64,000 bases of DNA from Vitellaria paradoxa (Eukaryota > Streptophyta > Magnoliopsida > Ericales > Sapotaceae): NCBI GenBank assembly GCA_019916065.1, contig CM034244.1, positions 27,148,471-27,212,470 of the forward strand, read 5' to 3'. The notes below the pieces were generated by a model. It was not told where the DNA came from, did not search any database, and was given only the letters and a program-made list of their open reading frames with translations. Positions 32,920-44,474 of the stretch are shown here, in pieces. The position numbers were made by a program, and so were the translations under genes. The stretch's first letter is position 1. Each line of letters opens with the position of its first letter.

Positions 32920-33860
32920 TGTCCCGGGTTTCACAACCTAAATATTTGAACAAATGAACACATATTACATCATTTAATAACTTTCCCTGTCCCACATTAA
33001 AGACATACACACACACTATGGAATAATAAAAATACAAATAAATAAAACTAAACTTTAAATTTAAATAAAGGTCATAGTTAAAGTTAACTAGGCAATAAGC
33101 TTTAAAACTAAACCCAAACAATCTCCACAAAATTAAATAAAACAACAATTTATTTTCACCTCACAAACAGGGGTTTATTACAATCCACTAAAAAAAATAA
33201 ATTTTCCTAAAATTTAACATAACTATATAGCAATAAATAAAACTTCTAATTTCTATGCTCAGAAGGTCCAACACATGACTCAAACTCATTACCTGCATCA
33301 CAAATTATAAGGGGATGAGTACTAATACCACGTGTGTTTGAAACCCTATTAATAATATAAATGTAGTAATGCCTAAGCATGCCACTAAGTGAAACAATTA
33401 TGCACAGATAGCAAACTCAAGAAAGAAACTAAATTAATTTATCAATTTATCTTCGTTACAATTAATTGTGTTTTAGTACCACATCACATATCAAAGAAAA
33501 ATAATTCGATTTTAAGGTATTGCTGTTTAGTTGTCCCGTAGAAACAGGACCCAATAAATATACATCATCCTTCGATGTCTGCTTGGTTGTCTCGTAGAAA
33601 CAAGAACCAACCAATATACACCATCATTCGGTGTCTGCTTCCTAGACCGAAGTCTTAGGAATATAATATGTCACCCTTAGACATCTACTCGTTCGTAGGT
33701 TACTAGCTTACTGGAATCGATAACCAACCTTGTGCGGGTTTCAAGACTTTCAACTCTTGGGTACGTATACCTGATATTTTCAGTACGTCTCAACCTAAAC
33801 AAAATACATCAAGTTTTATTTTATCCATATTAAATAAATTTTATTTTTTATTTATTAAAA
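32920..33860 (-). repeat. LTR fragment C (family A/B), truncated
   Basis: Starts TGTCCCGGGTTTCAC and follows LTR A/B through the hairpin string (about 33521-33775) to about 33860, roughly the last 940 bases of the LTR in element sense. The U3 half and any coding part are gone. The left border is clean against R (GTTATTGTCA | TGTCCC); the right border is an abrupt join to unrelated sequence. Confidence 0.8.
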
Positions 33861-33955
33861 TTCTTTACGAATTCATCATAATTTTTTTTTTTTTGTAAAT
33901 TTCAACACATGAATAATAATCAAAATTACTAAAGAATGTAAAGAACAAGTTCATC

Positions 33956-34543
33956 ATGACTGACAACTCTGAGCACCCATCTAACAAACAAGAAAGAGCC
34001 TTTAATTTAACTACCCATGAGCGAAAGAGGGAGCTTTTCATTGATATTTCTAGTGGTGAGAGTGACTCTGATGGTTCAGAATTTAACATAGATGAGTGGC
34101 TTGATGACTCTTTTGAGGAGGGTATCCCCCCACCCCTCCCATTTCAACACCCCCCTTTATTTCTCATAGCACCACATAAATTTTTGAAGGGACAAGGGTG
34201 GGATGACGTTGACTTAGAAATCTTAGTAAGGATGGAATGGGCAAAGGTAGATATAGCTCTTGAGTAGCCTAATGCACCTACCTCAAACACTGACATAGAA
34301 TGTACTCTAGCTACTGAGGATATAGTAGACTCTAACTGTGATGACATGGCACCCCTCGAAGATATCCTTAACTCTAACATTGATGAAGATATTGAAGAAA
34401 ATGAGGATATTGAAGAGGACGGGGATATGGATGATGATTATCTCCCTACTTCTAACTTTGACAATGAGGCCATTAAACCATTAGAAGTCCCTTTTGATGT
34501 TATGATAAAATGTGTTGATGAGTATTGTGCCAACATGAGGTAA
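33956..34543 (+). pseudogene. Acidic ORF of an Athila/Tat-like element, one stop
   Basis: I do not recognise this protein. One reading frame runs from ATG 33956 to a stop at 34541-34543, about 195 codons, with a single TAG at 34265-34267. It is strongly acidic: DISSGESDSDGSEF and IDEWLDDSFEEGIPPPLPF early, then EDIEENEDIEEDGDMDDD. No zinc knuckle, signal peptide or membrane segment. It lies about 150 bp before the word GAGGACAATGTGTATC and a GGGGG purine tract, which usually close the coding part of Athila/Tat elements. It may be an extra 3' ORF or an env-position relic of such an element, or a captured host fragment. Confidence 0.45.
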
Positions 34544-35335
34544 TATCTAAACTTTGTTATACTTTAATTTTTTTTTTTATACCTTCTATTTTTTTGTAAC
34601 CATTAATGCATCTAGTTTGGGAAAGAGTAAGGTACATGCTTAGTTCTTGCATGATATTTTTTTTTAATCCTGCATCCTTCACCCACGCACATTATTGTTC
34701 ATAGATTTTGAACGCATTGAGGACAATGTGTATCTTCAGTTGGGGGCAATGTTTGCATGATAACTTTAAATTTGATATGTCATTATTAAAATTAACAACT
34801 ATTGCATGTGTTAGTAACTGGTTTAATGGTGGGTTACTCATAATAGTAATGAATGGTTTGATTTCAATTTTGAATATGTTAGTTAATTTAAATTGAGTAT
34901 AAAATTTTCTAATGCATTGAAAACTTGTCACTTGAGACTATTGAAATGAAAGTGTGTTGAGGATTTAAGTTTATGAGATTTAGTCAATTTAAGTATGCTA
35001 AGACAAAGGTGAAGACTTAAAACTTTATATTTTGTGAGCTTTTGAGCCTGAGTTTTTCTTCTTGATGGTTTAGTACTTAATATTCTATATAATTTCTTTC
35101 ACCTCACTTTTATTAAATAGCTTCATCACATTACTTTGCTTTGGTATTAAATGCATAAGATACTATTTTTGATTTACATGTATGCTGTAATGCCTCTGGC
35201 AAAGTATTATTAACCTAGAGAGTGATATTAGACCATATTTCTTACATTTGGATTCTTGTGACTTTTCTTTGATTACATTAACTTTGGAGCCACTTTGAAG
35301 CCTTTGAATAAAGATAATATATGAAGTTTCTTGTT
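34544..35335 (+). mobile_element. Athila/Tat-like 3' spacer with purine tract
   Basis: Holds GCATTGAGGACAATGTG and CAGTTGGGGGCAATG (34703-34746), the conserved end-of-coding/purine signature of Athila/Tat retrotransposons. About 590 bp of non-coding AT-rich DNA follow up to the LTR start. No ORF. Confidence 0.6.
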
Positions 35336-36079
35336 GATTACGCTAGAAAAGTATAATCATAAACCTTGATTTTTATGTTGATTCTGATAATTTATGTTTT
35401 AATGTGTTTATTTTAGTTTAATTTTATTTATTTATGTTATTTTGTTCATTTATGCAGGTTTTAGTTGAAAATACACCAAAATAGCTTGTTGGAACAAGAG
35501 AGATACACAATTTTGACGTAGAAGGAGTTCCGAAAATTAAAAATGGTCTTCAGCAAAGTTGTAGTGGACATCTCAAGCTTTTTAGAAAGCTATTATGGGA
35601 CAAAATTGGAGTTCATTTGGGCCTTGAAAGATTGCTTAAAAGTCAAGGCTAGAAAGTTAGACAAATCCTAATCACTATAGGATTGGGGTATATCTTGAGT
35701 TTTCGAGATCTAATTGAGGTGATTCAAAAGCCCAAAATCAAGAACACATTCTTAGCTACAACTTTCATGAAGAGTCCCAGTCCAAAAGAAGTCTCCATCT
35801 ACCCCGAAATCAGCTTACAAAGTTGCACAATTCGGAATTCTTCAGATGATTCAGCATGACACCCTGTCAGTATTTTGGCCATATCTTTTTTTTCACAACT
35901 CCGATTGACCTGATTCTTTTTGGGTTGGAAAGAAGACTCAAAGAGCTACAATTTTTATGTTTTAACTGAAGCTGAATCTATCATCTTCAAGGTCAAAATT
36001 GCATTGGAAGTTGAGAATAGAAAGCTGTTAAAGGCAAAACACAAAGTAAAGACGAAGGACACTGTGGTTTGGACAAACT
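35336..36079 (+). repeat. Athila-like LTR, 5' part (plus orientation)
   Basis: Starts TGATTACGCTAG and matches, in opposite orientation, 38008 down to about 37262. It ends where the minus-oriented LTR begins. Contains the shared module (about 35865-36030: CAGTATTTTGGCC, TTTTTGGGTTGGAAAGAAGA, GAGCTACAA). Confidence 0.75.
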
Positions 36080-38008
36080 TGACCGCCTCTAAATATTGCA
36101 TCTAACAAAACCCCCAGGATAAGGGCGTGTAGTGTAGTTTTACTTGGTGAGTCCGGGATCGTATTCACAGGGAACTTTGAGATTGAATACTAAGTTTTCT
36201 AAGTTCTTCTACCAACTGGTTTCATTTTAAAAACAGGAAAAGAAAAAATTGATTTTGGGTTTTGAAAAGTTTTTATTTACTAACTACTAAATAAATAACT
36301 AAATTGCAACAATTAAATTAAACCAAAATGAAAGCAATAACACTATGCATTCAAGATAATTTAAGATCTTGATTCATCTTACAAATTTAGGTGAATACCT
36401 TATACTCATGTTTGGATGTAATCATTATCTTGGTTTACAGCTCACATTTAGGAAAAATAAACCGGAAAGATTTCATTGTGAATGCTTTAATTTCCAAAGC
36501 ATGGTTTTAAAATCACATTTAGGATAAATAAAACCGGAAAGATATCATCTTGAAAACATTCTTTGGTCGAGATCTCTTTTCTTTGATTTCAAAATATAAA
36601 GGAAGTTTTAATCATGTAACGTCATCAAGGATTTTGACGAAATACGATCAAGGTTCCACATTTTCGAAGGCTTTGAAGATTAAAAGAGAGAGAAAACCAG
36701 AAAACATATCTAAATCTATTTCGTTTGTTTTCAAAGTATTAAGAAAGTTATAATCTTGTGTAGTTACCAGTGATTTCAAAGAAATATGATCAACTACACT
36801 AATTTTCAAAGGTTTTGAAAACATTAGAAAGTAGATTTAGAGAACAAGAACCCTAACATGCAACTTTTATGGTGCATGCTTGGATTCGATCACATCTAAC
36901 ATTCAAATAAAGATCCACCCATCATTGATGGGTTGAATCAATAATAAAAATCTAGTCTAACATGGATGAAAAGCAGCAAATAAAAAGAGAAAAAGTGAAA
37001 AAAAAAATGAACTCCATTAATTAAATGCAAAATGAAGTTACAATATGTTGAAGTTTTCACGAACTTGAATCCCTAAATGAAGCCACAAAAAAATCTCTCT
37101 AAACTAACCTATAATAATGAAAAAATGAATCTGAAAATACAAAAAAAGAAAAAAAGCCCCCTTTTACGACCGTCAAAGCTACATATATAAAGTGGAGATG
37201 AAAAACCCTAAAAATATAGTTCATCCACGCAAATCAACCTGCTGTGGTCAAGACCACCCATGTGGGTGTTCGGACCACAATGTCCTTCATCTTCACTTCG
37301 TGTTTTGCTTTTGACAACTTTCTATTGTCAAAATCCAATTCAATTTTGACCTTGAATACGATGGATTTAGCTTTGGTTAAAATATAAAAGTTGTATCCCT
37401 TTGAGTCTTCTTTCCAAACCAAAAAGAATCAGGTCAATCGGAGTTGTGAACAAAAAGATATGGCTAAAATACTGACAGGGTGTCATGCTGAATAATCTGA
37501 AGAATTCCAAATTGTGCAACTTTGTAAATTGATTTCGGGGTAGATGTAGACTTCTTTTGGACTTGGACTCTTCATGAACGTTGTAGCTAAGAATGTGTTC
37601 CTGATTTTGGGCTTTTGAATCACCTCAATTAGATTTCAAAAACTTAAGATATGCCCCAAATCCTACGGTGATTGGGATTTGTCTAACTTTCTAGCCTTAA
37701 ATTTTAAGCAATCTGTCAAGGCCCAAACGAACTCCAATTTTGTCCTATAATAGCTTTTTGAAAAACTTGAGAAGTCCACTACAACTTTACTGAAGACCAT
37801 TTTTAATTTCTGGAACTCCTTCTATGTCAAAATTGTGCATCTATCTCATTCCAACAAGCTATTTTGGCATATTTTCTACTAAAACCTGCATAAATGAACA
37901 AAATAACATAAATAAACAAAATTAAACTAAAATAAACATATTAAAACATAAATTATCAGAATTAGCATCAAAATTAAGGTTTATAATTACACTTTTCAAG
38001 TGTAATCA
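36080..38008 (-). repeat. Athila-like LTR, complete, minus orientation
   Basis: 1929 bp. In its own sense it starts TGATTACACTTGAAAAGTG, a near-perfect terminal hairpin, and ends ...GAGGCGGTCA. Near its 3' end it has GTGAATACGATCCCGGACTC, the typical Athila/Tat LTR tail. It abuts the plus-oriented partial LTR head to head. Flanking 5-mers (AAACT, CTTGT) do not match, so the junction reflects rearrangement or truncation rather than a simple insertion. Confidence 0.8.
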
Positions 38009-38031
38009 CTTGTTTTAACCTCATTTATATC
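38009..38031 (+). other. Athila-like spacer (left piece) and Sirevirus target duplication
   Basis: Short remainder ending ATATC (38027-38031). It reads on to 42402 (CCTTTAGCC...) once the Sirevirus and one ATATC are removed. Confidence 0.7.
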
Positions 38032-38910
38032 TGTTAAGGCTAAAATTATAAATTGGCAAATCCATGATCAAATAGAATTATATGTACTTTAGACTTAGTG
38101 TAGGCTAAGAAACTAGAGTCATAAGTCAAGTAGAATTCTAAAAGGCCTCAGAGAAACAGTTTCCATAATGGCTAGAAGTCTTGAAGAGGTTGAGTCCTAA
38201 AGAGATTCAAAAGTCCTGAAGAGGTTCAGAACTCAATAACGCAGGATAAACGCAGAAAGGCCGCAGTTGGTCACGGGAAGGCCGCGGTTAGTTGCGGGAT
38301 AAAGCCGAGAGCAAAAATCAGGAGTTTGGCTGTGCGGGAAGACCACGGGAAGACCGCGGGAAGCCGCGGCAAGGCAGCGGGAGCACCCTTCCCGCGAGGT
38401 GACTTTTTCGGCTTATTTTTCCTGTTTCAAGCCCTAGCTGCCTTAGTTTTTCTATATATATCTCTTGGTGCTTTCAAGGTCCAGAACACGGAGAAAAAAA
38501 AGAGAAGACACACAGAGAGAGAGAGAGAGAGAAAACACAATTATTCGTGAGCCAAAAATTTTAATGATTCTCTCCATCACTTAGCCATCATATCTCGTGA
38601 GCAATCCGAAGGAGTTTAGGTTTGAGTTTTGTGAAGGCTGAGGATTCAGCACACTGTGGATTCAGCAAATCGACTGAGGAGTTAGTCTTGTGTCATCGAG
38701 GAGTCGAGCAAACGTCAACGAGAGTATAGAGTCGAGGAGTCATCTATAGAGAGGTTGAGTTTGTAACCAACGTTTGTTTATTCTAGTGAAAGTTGTTAGA
38801 GGTTTCCCTTTGTGGGTTTCCTCGTTTTGTATATCTCACCTTCTATATTCTTGTGTGTGTGATTGTGATTGATTAATTGGGATCCATAGCAGCATATTAT
38901 GAAATTTTCA
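38032..38910 (+). repeat. 5' LTR of the Sirevirus
   Basis: 879 bp, TGTTAAGGC...AAATTTTCA. A GC-rich block (38240-38400) repeats GGGAAGACC and CCGCGG-type words, standing out from the AT-rich surroundings. Then a TATA box (CTATATATATCTC, 38452-38464) and an (AG)n tract (about 38513-38532). Confidence 0.92.
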
Positions 38911-38911
38911 A

Positions 38912-38923
38912 TTAGTATCAGAG
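38912..38923 (+). other. Primer-binding site of the Sirevirus
   Basis: TTAGTATCAGAG one base after the LTR, an initiator tRNA-Met site with the same G-to-A deviation as in elements A and B. Confidence 0.75.
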
Positions 38924-38967
38924 TAGGTACGTTTTTGAGAGAAAAACGTAATCCTATTACTTGCTAG

Positions 38968-40107
38968 ATGGATCCCTGTAAAGAAGGCAAAAAATCTAAA
39001 AATATTAAGAAGAATGAGAAATCCAAGGGTGAAAAATTTTTTGAACCAAAAAAGAAGGAGAATAGGTTTAAAGGGGTGAAGTCCTACGAGTGTTAGGGTT
39101 ATGGTCATATAGCCCTAGATTGTGGAAACAAGAAGAACAAGAAGAAGGTTCTGAATGCTATCCTAGATGATACAGATGATTCAAGCACATCATCATCTTC
39201 AGAATATTACCTAGAAAATTTCATAGCTTTTATGGCAAGGAGCTCGAGATCTGTAAGCTCTAAAGACTCATCTGGTTCCAAGAATTCAAAGAAAGACTCT
39301 TTAGAGGCAGAATCAGAACATGATTGTGAAGATGAAGAGATAGATTTTGAAGATGCATATGAACAACTGTATTTAGACTATCGAAAGTTCCACATGCAAA
39401 ACGAGAAGTTGATCGTGAAGAACAAGATGTTGAAGAGGGAAAGAGACAGTCTGAAAATTGCCTTGGAAAATTTTCAAATAAAATTTGAAGCACTTGAAGC
39501 AAGCAAAAACTCTCAAGAGGAGTTGATAGTAGCACTTAAAGACAAGTTGGAACAAAAAGAAAAAGATGTGAAGGATGCCCAGGGAAAACTGCAAGCCATG
39601 CAACTCAAGATGAATACTACATTTTCCACACTTGACAACATACTTGGGATGCAAATAAGTCCACAAGACAAAAAAGGACTTGGCTATACTGGCATACAAG
39701 TAAACAATCTTAAAACTAAAGCTACCTCCAATTCCTCAAAGACAACTGCTCCACAAACAGTCAAAGCTCCTCAACCTAAGAAAGGTAATCAGTCTAGAAC
39801 TTATTCTCAGAAGCCTAAAGGTACGCCTTCTAACTTGCAACACAAGTTTGTTCCTATATGTTTTCATTGTGGTATACCTGGTCACATTAGACCACATTGC
39901 CACAAATTATATGGGCTTCCCCTTTCCTATGTTAACACTAGGAATTCTTTGAAATCTAATCTTCAAGTGTCAAATAGGTTTCATCCTATAAGGTTTCAAA
40001 AGTCTTATTTTGATTTTAAACCTTACATGACTTGGCCAGTGAGGAAAGATAAAAAGAAAAAATTTTCAAAACCCATTGATCTAAAGCCCAACAATTCCAA
40101 GACTTAA
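38968..40107 (+). pseudogene. Sirevirus gag, C-terminal part with one stop
   Basis: ATG 38968 lies 45 nt after the primer-binding site and opens a frame to 40107 (380 codons) broken by one TAG in the first zinc knuckle (YEC-stop-GYGHIALDC, about 39073-39114). Then a Ser-rich acidic stretch, an acidic/basic coiled coil (about residues 120-220, heptad-like Leu/Lys/Glu), the motif LDNILGMQISPQDKKGLGY and a second CCHC knuckle CFHCGIPGHIRPHCHK (39859-39906). The usual N-terminal half of a Sirevirus gag is absent, so gag starts abruptly on basic residues. It would bind and package element RNA. Confidence 0.85.
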
Positions 40108-41148
40108 AATGCTTTTCCAAAATTAAGAACTGTTTGGGTTAGAAAGAGTGATCTCTATGTCTCCCACACCCCTAAGAGTGTTGAAGGGGGTGAGCCTTGA
40201 TGTGTAGAGTCAAATTTTTTTCATGAACTAGGCTGTGCGTCTGTGTTTATTTTTACCTGGTTCTGTGAATTCATGTAGATTAGATACTTTTTATTTCATT
40301 TTTTTTTTGGTGCAATGCTATTCCTTGTGATATTCTTGCATGTTCTATCACCTCATACACACTTCAAAATCACAGGATTAAAAGTTTTGATTTATATAGT
40401 GGTCATAAATTTGAATTACTTGAAGAACTTGAATCCTATGTTTTGTTGTTCCTTGTCATGGTAGTGGTGTGCTAATTGTAATTGCACGAAGTTTAGTACA
40501 TCATGAGAAATCTTTTCCACTACTCAACTGTTTTAATAAATTCTCCTTTTTGGACTATTGGTTGCTCTTGAGTTTAAATTAAAAAAAAAAATCACTTGGA
40601 AAGGGATACCATATGGGATAAAGTGAAAGCTAGCCTATTGACGTGCGGGTTATCAAAATAACCACCCTTTGGGTTTGACGATACAAGAAAAAGGCTACCT
40701 ACCCATAAAGTGTGTAAAAGCCGCCAAGAACAAATAAAAAGAAAAAATAGTGATCTTGCATTGGTATTTTCAATTGGTATCACATTGGTATTTAGTTGAA
40801 AATAATAAATTGAGGAGAATTTAGTCGAAGAGCTAACACTGCATATCTTACTCAATTCAATTCACAGTCCAAAGGAGCAATTTTGAAATTAATGCGAGTA
40901 TGTGAAAAGTATTAATCATGTTGTACTTAAACTTCATTTCACACACTGCATGGGCATTTGACCATTGGTATGACATGTGTGAACAACTCATAACATAAAT
41001 AGTAGGGTGATTCTTGGAATTCTTATTTGTTACTATTTATGTATGGTCAAAATTTTGGAACTGTATTTAATTTTGTGTTTAGGAAAATAGAACTTGGAAT
41101 GATTTGATCAAGATTACACATTATACCTAATTTTTGTCAATTCATGTC
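40108..41148 (+). other. Sirevirus region where pol should be: non-coding
   Basis: Just after gag, a WVRKSDLYVSHTPKS-like readout (40131-40180) resembles the gag-pol junction of Sireviruses. The rest is AT-rich with no protease, integrase or RT motif in any frame. The pol deletion must lie about here. Confidence 0.65.
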
Positions 41149-41496
41149 AAAAAGGGGGAGATATATAATTAAGGGGGAGAATGGAATATTTTTGTAGGGA
41201 GAATGTTTGAAAATGAGTTAGTTAATTGAGGGGGAGAACAATTATTTTTTTGATAATTAAGGGGGAGAACATTTTGTGTCATTGTTTTGTTATGGTTTTA
41301 TTTGATTTTTTATTTAATTCTTTATTTATTCCACATGATGCCTTGATCATTTTGTTTAAGTGTGCATCCATACAGATTATCAGCTGGAATGTGTTAATGG
41401 AATGGATCACAAATTTACTGAGGCATTAGTGTAGATTGATTTTCATTTGTAATTTCATTTTTTTTAGTTTTGACATGGAATTGCCAAAGGGGGAGA
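41149..41496 (+). other. Multiple polypurine tracts of the Sirevirus
   Basis: Five purine runs built on GGGGGAGA: 41149-41160, 41171-41181, 41228-41237, 41259-41269 and, next to the 3' LTR, 41486-41496 (CCAAAGGGGGAGAT). Only the last is placed to prime plus-strand synthesis. Repeated tracts upstream are a described peculiarity of Sireviruses. Confidence 0.85.
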
Positions 41497-41497
41497 T

Positions 41498-41968
41498 TGT
41501 TAAGGCTAAAATTGTAAATTGGCAAATCTATGATCAAATAGAATTGTATGTACTTTAGACTTAGTGTGGGCTAAGAAACTAGAGTCATAAGTCAAGTAGA
41601 ATTCTAAAAAGCCTTAGAGAAACAGTTTCCATAACGGCTAGAAGTCTTGAAGAGGTTGAAAATCAAGTTTCCAAAGTGGCTGGGAGTCCTAAAGAGATTC
41701 AGAAGTCCTGAAGAGGTTCGGAACTTAATAACGCAAGAAGAACGCGAGAAGGCCGCGGTTGGCTGCAGGATAAAGCTGAGAGGAAAAATCAAGAGTTTGG
41801 CTGTGCAGGAAGACCGCTCTGATTCACGGGAAGACCGCGGAAGCGCCCTTCCCGCCAGGTGACTTTTTCGGCTTATTTTGCCTGTTTCGAGCCCCAGCTG
41901 CCTTGGTTTTTCTATATATATCTCTTGGTGTTTTCAAGGTCTAGAACATGGAGAAAAAAAGAGAGAAG

Positions 41969-42019
<51 letters not shown>

Positions 42020-42396
42020 ATAATTATTCGTGAGCCGAAAAGTTTAATGATTCTCTCTATCACTTAGCCATCATGTCTCGTGAGCAATCCAAAGGAGTTC
42101 GGGTTTGAGTTTTGTGAAGGCTGAGGATTCAGCACGCTATAGATTTAGCAAAACGACTGAGGAGTTAGTCTTGTGCCATCAAGGAGCCAAGCAAACATCA
42201 ACGAGAGTATAGAGTTGAGGAGTTGATCTATAGAGAGGTTGAGTTTGTAACCAATGTTTGTTTATTCTAGTGAAAGTTGTTAAAGGTTTCTCTCTATGGG
42301 TTTTCTCATTTTGTATATCTTGCCTTCTACATTCTTGTGTGTGTGAGATTATGATTGATAAATTGGGATCCATGGCAGCATATTACGAAATTTTCA
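41498..42396 (+). repeat. 3' LTR of the Sirevirus
   Basis: 899 bp. Compared with the 5' copy it has a longer (AC)n(AG)n tract (about 41970-42015 versus 38508-38533) and a rearranged, shorter GC-rich block (41745-41860). TATA box at 41911-41923. Confidence 0.92.
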
Positions 42397-42401
42397 ATAT
42401 C

Positions 42402-43070
42402 CCTTTAGCCTTAGATATATAGGTAAAGCCTACCCTTGCATGTTTAAGGACAATTGTGCTAAGGCGTATAAGGGAGGAACTTATTAAAAAAAATGGAACG
42501 TAACATTTTGTAATCATTATTATCACTCCCATGAAAATGTTAAAAAAATTATATATAAGCAATAAAATTTGAGTTCACTGCACTTATTTGAAGTTTCCTT
42601 CCTGGATGAACCATAAGCGTAACCCTTCATGAGTGGTTTCATTTGTGAGTGGACAACTTGGTGAGATTTGAGTTGAGGCCGTGATCTTTAAGTATACTTG
42701 AAATCTATTTTCAATGTATGCCATGAATTGGCACACTTGAAATTTAATGGTTGAAAGGTTAGGCGAGTTTAATGTGCATTGGGAAACTTTATGCAATTTT
42801 TGAAGTTTTGTTACTTATTTCATATTGAATTTAAATTAGGAGTTGTTGAATTGAATATAACCATTCATTAAACCAGTTTAGGAATTTTGTGGATAGATTC
42901 AATGTAAATCCTCACCAAACTTCACTCGTCCACTAGAGAGAACCTAGGAGTTTAAAAGACTTGTTACACGTTGCTAAGTGCAACCATGTTTCCAATGAAA
43001 AGAGAAATAGGATAACATTTTATTTTAATAATGTCATTGCTAGAGACTAGCAATGCTTAAGTTGGGGCTG
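42402..43070 (+). mobile_element. Athila/Tat-like 3' spacer (right piece)
   Basis: Continues from 38031. Non-coding; co-linear with 3870-4341 from about 42600 on, ending CAATGCTTAAGTTGGGG, the purine tract before the LTR. Confidence 0.65.
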
Positions 43071-44474
43071 TGATTACACTTGAAAAGTGTAATTACAAAC
43101 CTAATAATTAGCACATGAATCATGCATTTGCTTAATAATTTAATAGTTTGTGGTTATTTTTAATAGTCATTTTGTTTTGTTTTCCAAATGCAATGAAAAG
43201 AAGGAAATCATTGAGAGAAGTGATGATGAAAATAATGAAAAAGACATAGTGGTCCAAAGACCTTGACGACCGGTCTGGACCAGAGAAAGGGCACGGCTGG
43301 AGAATAAGGAGAAAAAAAAATTGAAGCTAGAACCTTACTGCTGTCCAGACACCCACTCGGGTGGTTCAGACATGTGCGGGCATTATGCACGGATTTTTAG
43401 ATCTAGGTTTTCGGAGTCACCTATAAATTATATGTTTTTCTTTGCGGTCAGACAGGTTGTTCATTATTATATTTTTCCAAAACAATAGAATGCATTTAGG
43501 AGTTTTTAATTTAGCTTTTGAAGTAGTTTTGGTCTTCATCACTCATAGATTTTTTAATCGTTCACCTTCGAAGTACGGTATTTCATTTTGAAGTTTATTT
43601 AATGAAGTTTATTTCATGTTTTATTACTTTTTTCCTTTGTAGATTAGGTGTTTGCTTTAAAATAATGCTAGGCTAAACTATTCAACCTTGATTCAACGAA
43701 GCAAGGAAGGGTAGAATGCTAGGATCGATATGATGTGCGTAGGTTTATGTTAGTGATGTGAAAATGTCAACGTATAAACCTATATTTTATTTTTGGAATT
43801 GATTTTATTTATATCAAAAGCTTTTGAAAAACAAAAACCCTTGATCATATTCTTTGTAATTCATGATAAGGATTTTTTGAATTAAATTTTCTATTATATT
43901 TTTGAAATAAATGATTTCGATTCGAACCAAAACACTATCAAAGAAAAATCTACCGGTTTTATAATCCTAAATGTGAATATAAAACCGTATTTTTGGAATT
44001 TTTAGGGTTTTTAATAGAATATTTTCTGATTTAATTTTCCTTTATATGAATTTTAAGTCATGGTTAAATGCATATTGGATCATGAATTAGTATTTTCACT
44101 CGAAATTGATAGTTCGACCAAGGGTCGTTTATTATTGATTTCAATCTTATTTGATTTAATTTATTGCTTGAAATTTTATCTATTGATTGTTTCAGTCCTT
44201 AGATACTTTAGTGGTTGGTTATTAATAGATAGATTTTATTGTTTAGTTTGTTTAATTGAGAAATTTGGTTATTATTTTATTAAGAGAATTTATTCAATTC
44301 AAACTTTGAAAATTAGTAATCACGAATTAGGTAGTCAATTGTTTATATCTTTTGAAACTTAGAAACTATTACACTAGGTTCCTTGAGGATTTGATCTCAT
44401 TATCACTGAGTTAAAATTACATGGCACACCCTTGCACTTGGGGGCTTCTCTAAATGCATTATTTAGAGCAGTCA
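43071..44474 (+). repeat. Athila/Tat-like LTR, copy c
   Basis: About 1404 bp from TGATTACACTTGAAAAGTG (perfect 9-bp stem ATTACACTT/AAGTGTAAT) to ...GAGCAGTCA. Matches LTR a (4342-5738). Carries GATTCAACGAAGCAAGGAAG and a GAGGATTTGATCTC-type 3' tail. It abuts the polypurine side of element F exactly where that element's own 3' LTR should begin. Confidence 0.75.

Larger units (their letters stand above)
38032..42396 (+). mobile_element. Non-autonomous Sirevirus (Ty1/copia), complete insertion
   Basis: About 4.4 kb with LTRs at 38032-38910 and 41498-42396 and a perfect duplication ATATC (38027-38031, 42397-42401). It has a primer-binding site, a gag with a long coiled coil and two zinc knuckles, and a set of repeated GGGGGAGA purine tracts before the 3' LTR, which is a Sirevirus hallmark. 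There is no protease, integrase, RT or RNase H, so it depended on a relative. It sits inside an Athila-like spacer. Confidence 0.92.

Noticed and set aside
39260..39699. Two ~100-codon minus-strand frames over the Sirevirus gag
   Set aside because: Shadows of the gag coding frame; composition mirrors the Lys/Glu-rich sense strand.
44060..44362. 100-codon plus-strand frame in Athila-like LTR c
   Set aside because: AT-rich hydrophobic readout within an LTR; not open in LTR a.
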